Assembly: GCA_025024175.1 (NCBI GenBank)
Contig: QCXZ01000137.1
Span: forward strand, 16,430,001 to 16,494,000
DNA length: 64,000 bases
Source of the DNA: Rhyzopertha dominica
Lineage: Eukaryota > Arthropoda > Insecta > Coleoptera > Bostrichidae
Reading direction: 5' to 3'
This document shows, piece after piece, positions 59,410 through 64,000 of this stretch (within the stretch, counting starts at the first letter, position 1; every line of letters begins with the position of its first letter). The position numbers and the translations under genes are program-made. The notes beneath the pieces were generated by a model. It had not been told where the DNA came from, searched no databases, and saw nothing but the letters and a program-made list of their open reading frames with translations.

Positions 59410-61780
59410 GTAAATATTTAGTTATGTGGCTTATGATTTGGGTGACATCATAAAGATATGTACCTATAATTATGAAGACCACAAACTTTATTTATAGACC
59501 ATTTCCTTACTAAGGAATTGGGTTGGTTGGAAATGTAAGCTAAAACTAGAAAAATTGCCCTTATTAAAATAAAATGTAGTAATGACTCTCAAGATTTACT
59601 AATTAATCTTGAATGAATTCACGCGCGCATCTCTCGTAAGTGAATCATTCAACACCTACAAAGAACAGGACAAAAATTATTTGAAAATCTAGTAACAATG
59701 ATTAAAGGAATAGAAACAGAATTGATCATTGTTTCTTGTACCTACAATGAATATCAAGGAGCGATGCGTAGCACTTTTATCATGACATTGGCTATTTTGA
59801 TACATAATCGAATAATTTATAACTTGAGAAGTGGAAGCATTTTATGAATTTTCCTTTATTTATTTATTTATGGTATCGAAAACATGATCTTAGATATCAA
59901 AATGTATCAAATAACTTTTTGAATTCAGGTAAAGCAGCACAAATGTAATGAATGTATCACTTTATTCTAAATCTTCTAACGCCGGTTTGTAAAGCCAACC
60001 AGTTATTTCCAGGATTCTCGGAAAATAACGAGCCCATCTTCGATACCTTTAACATTCGTTTAGTATATGCAACTGCTGAATTATAGGAAAGCAGTCAGTG
60101 TTCTGACTGAGATATACCCGTTTACAACAAATAGAAGCAAAACTACAAAATTTAAGCAAAAAGGTTGTTAAGCATGTACGAATTGGTTACCTTTTAAAAA
60201 AATTCCAAAAAAATATTTTTAAATACCTGAATTTGAAGCAACTATCCAAAAAAAGAGTAGTGAATTATAAAGCTCACTTGTTTAATACAGAAATAAACTT
60301 CACAATTGAAATGAGAATGTCTAGACCAAAGAAACTTGGTACTGCATTTTATGTGAAGAGAAAATTTATACAGAGCTCTAGCTCCTGAAAATGCGAAAGC
60401 CTATTTGTGCCGTGATCTTAATAATAAAGTCTGTATTTCAAGCTCTCAAAAAATCTTATTTCGATGAAAGACGGAAAATATTTGAACTGACATTGGACCA
60501 TATTACCCTAACTTACCTGCTTCATTTGAAACAGCTTCATACGCAAGCTTGAAATGTTAATGAATCAGCTAACTACACAAATAATAAGTATATATAACAG
60601 GAATCTGCTATCCTATATTGTTCAGTCAAAAGACAAACGGATTCCATGTTTTGCTGGCATTTTACTTGACTAAAATATTCATTAATTCTTCTTTCAATAA
60701 GCACTAATCTGAAACCTATAATTAAACCTTTTCATCGATTAATCTGTATCGACCTAGTATACCTTGTAACGATGATACCCACTTTACTTGCTACATGGCC
60801 AGGACCCTTCCTGTTATACGCCATCTCCTCCAATATACTTGTTAACTGTAAGTGCTGGGGCACACGTAGCTTATTTTCCTCGCATTATGGCTCAAGAGGC
60901 CGACCGCCCTATATTATACACCCAGGGCAGGTATTATATGTCCCTCCCGTTTTAACATCGAGCGGAAGATACTGCGCCATGAGATTATATCCGGTTGCAT
61001 CACAATGTTGAGAAAGAGATAGTGTTGTGATTTAGTAACAAAATGTTTTCTAAATTCATCATTAAGGCACTGGTTGTAAAAGGATTATGTTCAAATCGAA
61101 GAACGTATAGTGGCTTTCCAGGACGTCGCCATAACCCAAGGAAATTAAAATTATATTGGATAAACAGCTTCACAGTCTACTCGAATCACTGAATCACATC
61201 TGAAGTTGCCATTGGAGTGTTGTGTGGACCATATCGTAAAGTGCAGTCAACGAGCTGTTCTTTATTAATCAACCGAAGAAGATCCAGTCTGAGAACAACC
61301 CATGCAAAGAGTAAATTTGATTTTGCTTTATCAATCGCTATCGGAAAATATTCAACAGCAGTTTTTTTATATTTCGATATCATTAGCAGAACTGGGTATG
61401 GCAGTTCTCTGCACAACCGAATTTGTTCCCTTGAATCTGCATATCATGCAGGTAACCTAATTTTCAAGGGTTTCATCTCTTTTGCACTAGTGGAACATCA
61501 GGTTACACTTTAAAAAGAGGTAGTATGAGGTGTTTATGATTACTACCATTTTAGATTTTCTTGCTATCCTATAAACGAAGTATCTGCGTCTTCCAAGATA
61601 TGGATAATCAGGTCACAGTTCTGGAGTAATAACTTTCGAGTGTTTTTACAGGAAAAGCGACAAAATTATGACCACAAAGAATCAACTGACGCCCGATGAT
61701 TTTCCGTTAGTTCTTTGAAAGAATCATATTCAGTCATTACGAAAAAGAAAGGAGTATCTCAAGGGATATTTTATCGCCTG
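59410..61780 (+). other. Following arrestin intron (first part), nothing recognised
   Basis: Opens with GTAAAT. It contains AT-rich non-coding sequence; frames at 60772-61011 and 61217-61513 have no family resemblance and no splice support. Confidence 0.45.
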
Positions 61781-61782
61781 GA

Positions 61783-62145
61783 TCATAACACCGTGCGTGC
61801 AGCAACACGTAACCTTGCGTTGGGTAAACAATATTCGAATACTACACTGCAATGCAAATGAATGTAAAACAGTATTGCTTGTCTAACCCTCTCAAGATTG
61901 TGTAGAGTACACACAGTACGCCGGGAGCAGATCGGTTTATTTTCATTAAGCATCGTTTTCAAAGATTGTTTATGTAGCGTAAGATTGTGTACCGTTCTGT
62001 GCACATTGCCATTAATATTGTTCTGCGGGAAACACACTAAGCCAACTAGCCCCTTCTGCAAAATAAACATACGTCCGAAACTCCATGGTGGCAAATAAAT
62101 TGAAATGATATGATCATTACCCAAGAAATACCACTTACCAGTCAT
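61783..62145 (-). pseudogene. Possible mariner-type transposase N-terminal (helix-turn-helix) remnant
   Basis: A minus-strand frame contains FGRMFILQ, NINGNVHRTVHNL, and CSRRTVCTLHNLERVRQAIL. The last part resembles the linker between the two DNA-binding helices of certain insect mariner-like transposases (GRPRTVRTPENIERVR-like). I recover no catalytic DDD motifs in the following sequence. The call rests on one block and is tentative. Confidence 0.35.
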
Positions 62146-63011
62146 ACTCCTATCTTGCCTAAAGACCGATGAACGGATGAACCTATCGAAAACACAGGAC
62201 CCTGCATCTGTCTCTGTATTAACAGTTTATAGTAAACGTAGCAGTTATCTAAACGTACAGTATGGGCATTTCACGTGAAGCGGACACCACAAAAACTTTT
62301 AGTTCTTAAAATTTTTTGTCGTTCTGGTATGTACTATATCTAAAAAAGTTTGGTTGCCTAGGAACGAACTTGTGAAAAATTACCACCAAAGAAAGTGCAA
62401 TGCTTTTCGAACATTACCACTTAGTTTAAGAACCATCATACAAATTGGTAATGATTATAATAGAAAATTTAACAAATTTAATAGTTACCAAACTTTTTCA
62501 TCAGAAAACAGGATGAAAGACCGTCTAATTTTTTCCCAAAATAGCTCATAAAAATGTTAAAAATGTGTTGATTATACCTACCAAATATGATAATAGGCCT
62601 CGCAGTGGTTTAGAAGTTAGAGGACATAACAAAGTCCGCTTAATAAACCGTCTACTCAACATTCTATCAGTCGCTGTGCTGCAAATAAACGTTCAATAAA
62701 CCCAGGGGAAAGAAGGGGCTTAGCCCCCCCCCACGGCTCAATTCGTTTTCCTCAAGAATGAAATTAGTTGAAAGTTAAAATCGGTAATTAACAGAAAATC
62801 GAAAATGAAAGGAATGTAGAAATTTATGTTTACGTAAATCAATAGCAATAAATGGCTTTCTAAAATAACTGCACTGGTCTTTAGTGTCGTTAGAGTCAGC
62901 AATGTAGGGGGGGGGAGCGCACAACCAACATTTTGCCCTCATCCACTAAAAGTTGGGCTGGTACGGGCCTGGTTGCGCTACTTTAAATAGCTATAAATTA
63001 TAATTAGTCAC

Positions 63012-63300
63012 CAGGGCTGTTCAGATTTTAAGTCTAGGTTTTAACCGTTTATTGTGGTGGAAAATATGACTACACACCCGTACTCATTGCTGAATACAAA
63101 ACTTCAAAATTTTATGTAACATTTAAATAAGTGCGTTTTAAAGAGCAAAGGTAGAAAACTATACCCTGAGATGAGGATAGTGCGTGACGTAGGAAACCAT
63201 AAATGGGATAAGTATAAAACTTGAATTTTCAACAAAGTCGGATGAAATTGACCCTTGTCGTTTCATTTAAGAAGATAGGAAGCAACTATTGCAAGTATTA
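63012..63300 (-). repeat. Dispersed repeat B, copy 2 (starts CAGGGCTGTTCAG)
   Basis: Reverse complement of 32690-32955. The left edge CAGGGCTGTTCAG is a hAT-like terminus. Shared blocks are listed under copy 1. The right edge fades after GGAAGCAACTATTG. Confidence 0.6.
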
Positions 63301-63886
63301 CTGTCTTAAAAGTAAGTAATTTTATTTTTCTAGCTCAGATTACTTATGACATTTTATGAACTTTTACGACACACGCCTAGACTACTCGCGCGGGGCCATT
63401 TTCTAGCCTTTGATTAGCACGTAAACTTTATGATAGAATAATTTAAAATCTGTTTTCCGATTCGCTGCGCCAGTAGATTTCTATAACCAATATGAGCACA
63501 TCTGACTCAAAATTAAAATTATTTTATTAAAAAATCCTGTATATAGATCTATGTGGAATAGAAAAGATACTATAAATTTTTACCACTTGAAGAACTCGTC
63601 AAAAGCAAAAACTGTTTCCTGTATTATTTATTTTCTAAGACACAATATTTCCTAAATACAATTTATAAAACTGTTTTCTGATAATCTCTTACACGCTCAT
63701 GGCAGCCGCAGAGCGGACATCACTGATAAGCTGAATTTACACTTGAAAGAAAAAATACTTCCTTTTTAATAATATTTGTAAACAGCCACACTATAAAATT
63801 CAAAGCAAATTTTATTATCGGGAAATAACCGTTTATTAATAAACGTTAATTCAACAATAAAAAACATTTTTTTAGGAGAACTAAAG

Positions 63887-64000
63887 TACAGGGTTTGTCC
63901 GGAAAGTAATGCAATTTGTATTTTCCTGTAGTTCAAGTGGGTTGGGTTAGATGGAGAGAACTTCTATCTTAACAACGCTTGCAAGCTCAGTGTGATGTGT
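63887..64000 (+). mobile_element. Left end of a mariner-like element, cut by the window edge
   Basis: TACAGGGTTTGTCCGGAAAG followed by TAATGCAA is the type of terminal repeat found in insect Tc1/mariner elements (TA then CAGGG and TTGTCCGGAAAGT). The rest lies beyond 64000. Confidence 0.55.

Noticed and set aside
62700..62960. G/C-run stretch resembling hAT subterminal DNA
   Set aside because: No matching inverted ends or target duplication could be found.
1..64000. CRISPR arrays, operons or bacterial genes
   Set aside because: No regularly spaced repeats or prokaryotic gene structure; spliced genes and eukaryotic transposons throughout.

Overview
The window is nuclear DNA of an insect. It is AT-rich with long introns, and many transposon families are present, most of them decayed. 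The family content (jockey/CR1-like LINEs, Penelope-like elements, hAT, PIF/Harbinger and mariner remnants, many MITEs) and the arrestin sequence fit Insecta. I cannot fix the order; a large-genome beetle or hemipteran is only a guess. Scattered single N bases mark uncertain positions.

Two host genes are supported. (1) On the minus strand, 10449 down to 1574, is a two-exon gene for a very large membrane protein (2025 residues in my model). It carries four consecutive voltage-gated/cyclic-nucleotide-gated-type channel modules, each with six transmembrane segments, a pore loop and a cyclic-nucleotide-binding-type domain, so one chain could form a whole pseudotetrameric channel. None of the four pore loops keeps a GYG filter, and none of the four nucleotide-binding folds keeps both the Glu and the Arg of the usual phosphate-binding cassette. 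(2) On the plus strand are two internal exons of an arrestin (29149-29313 and 59283-59409), separated by an intron of about 30 kb that falls exactly before the receptor-contacting finger loop. The start and the remaining exons of the arrestin were not found or lie outside the window. A third, short coding-like stretch at 12420-12686 is unrecognised and broken by one stop.

Layout: 0-1.3 kb LINE remnant; 1.6-10.4 kb channel gene; 10.5-29 kb non-coding DNA with two inverted hAT-type MITEs, a decayed pseudogene of a widespread invertebrate family, a TTAA-flanked inverted-repeat element and a hAT transposon (terminal inverted repeats plus 8-bp target duplication) nested inside an older fold-back element; 29.1-59.4 kb arrestin exons and giant intron; 59.4-64 kb downstream arrestin intron with mariner-type remnants.

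The intron holds a tyrosine-recombinase remnant, a Harbinger element, two LINE remnants, four copies of an unnamed repeat, and a striking 2.3-kb near-perfect palindrome. That palindrome is made of two head-to-head 5'-truncated Penelope-like elements (end of RT plus GIY-YIG endonuclease). It is flanked by a 12-bp target duplication and carries a hammerhead-ribozyme-like motif at each outer end.

The most unusual items are the four-module channel with four different non-canonical filters, and the Penelope palindrome whose empty site can be read from a neighbouring tandem copy of the target.
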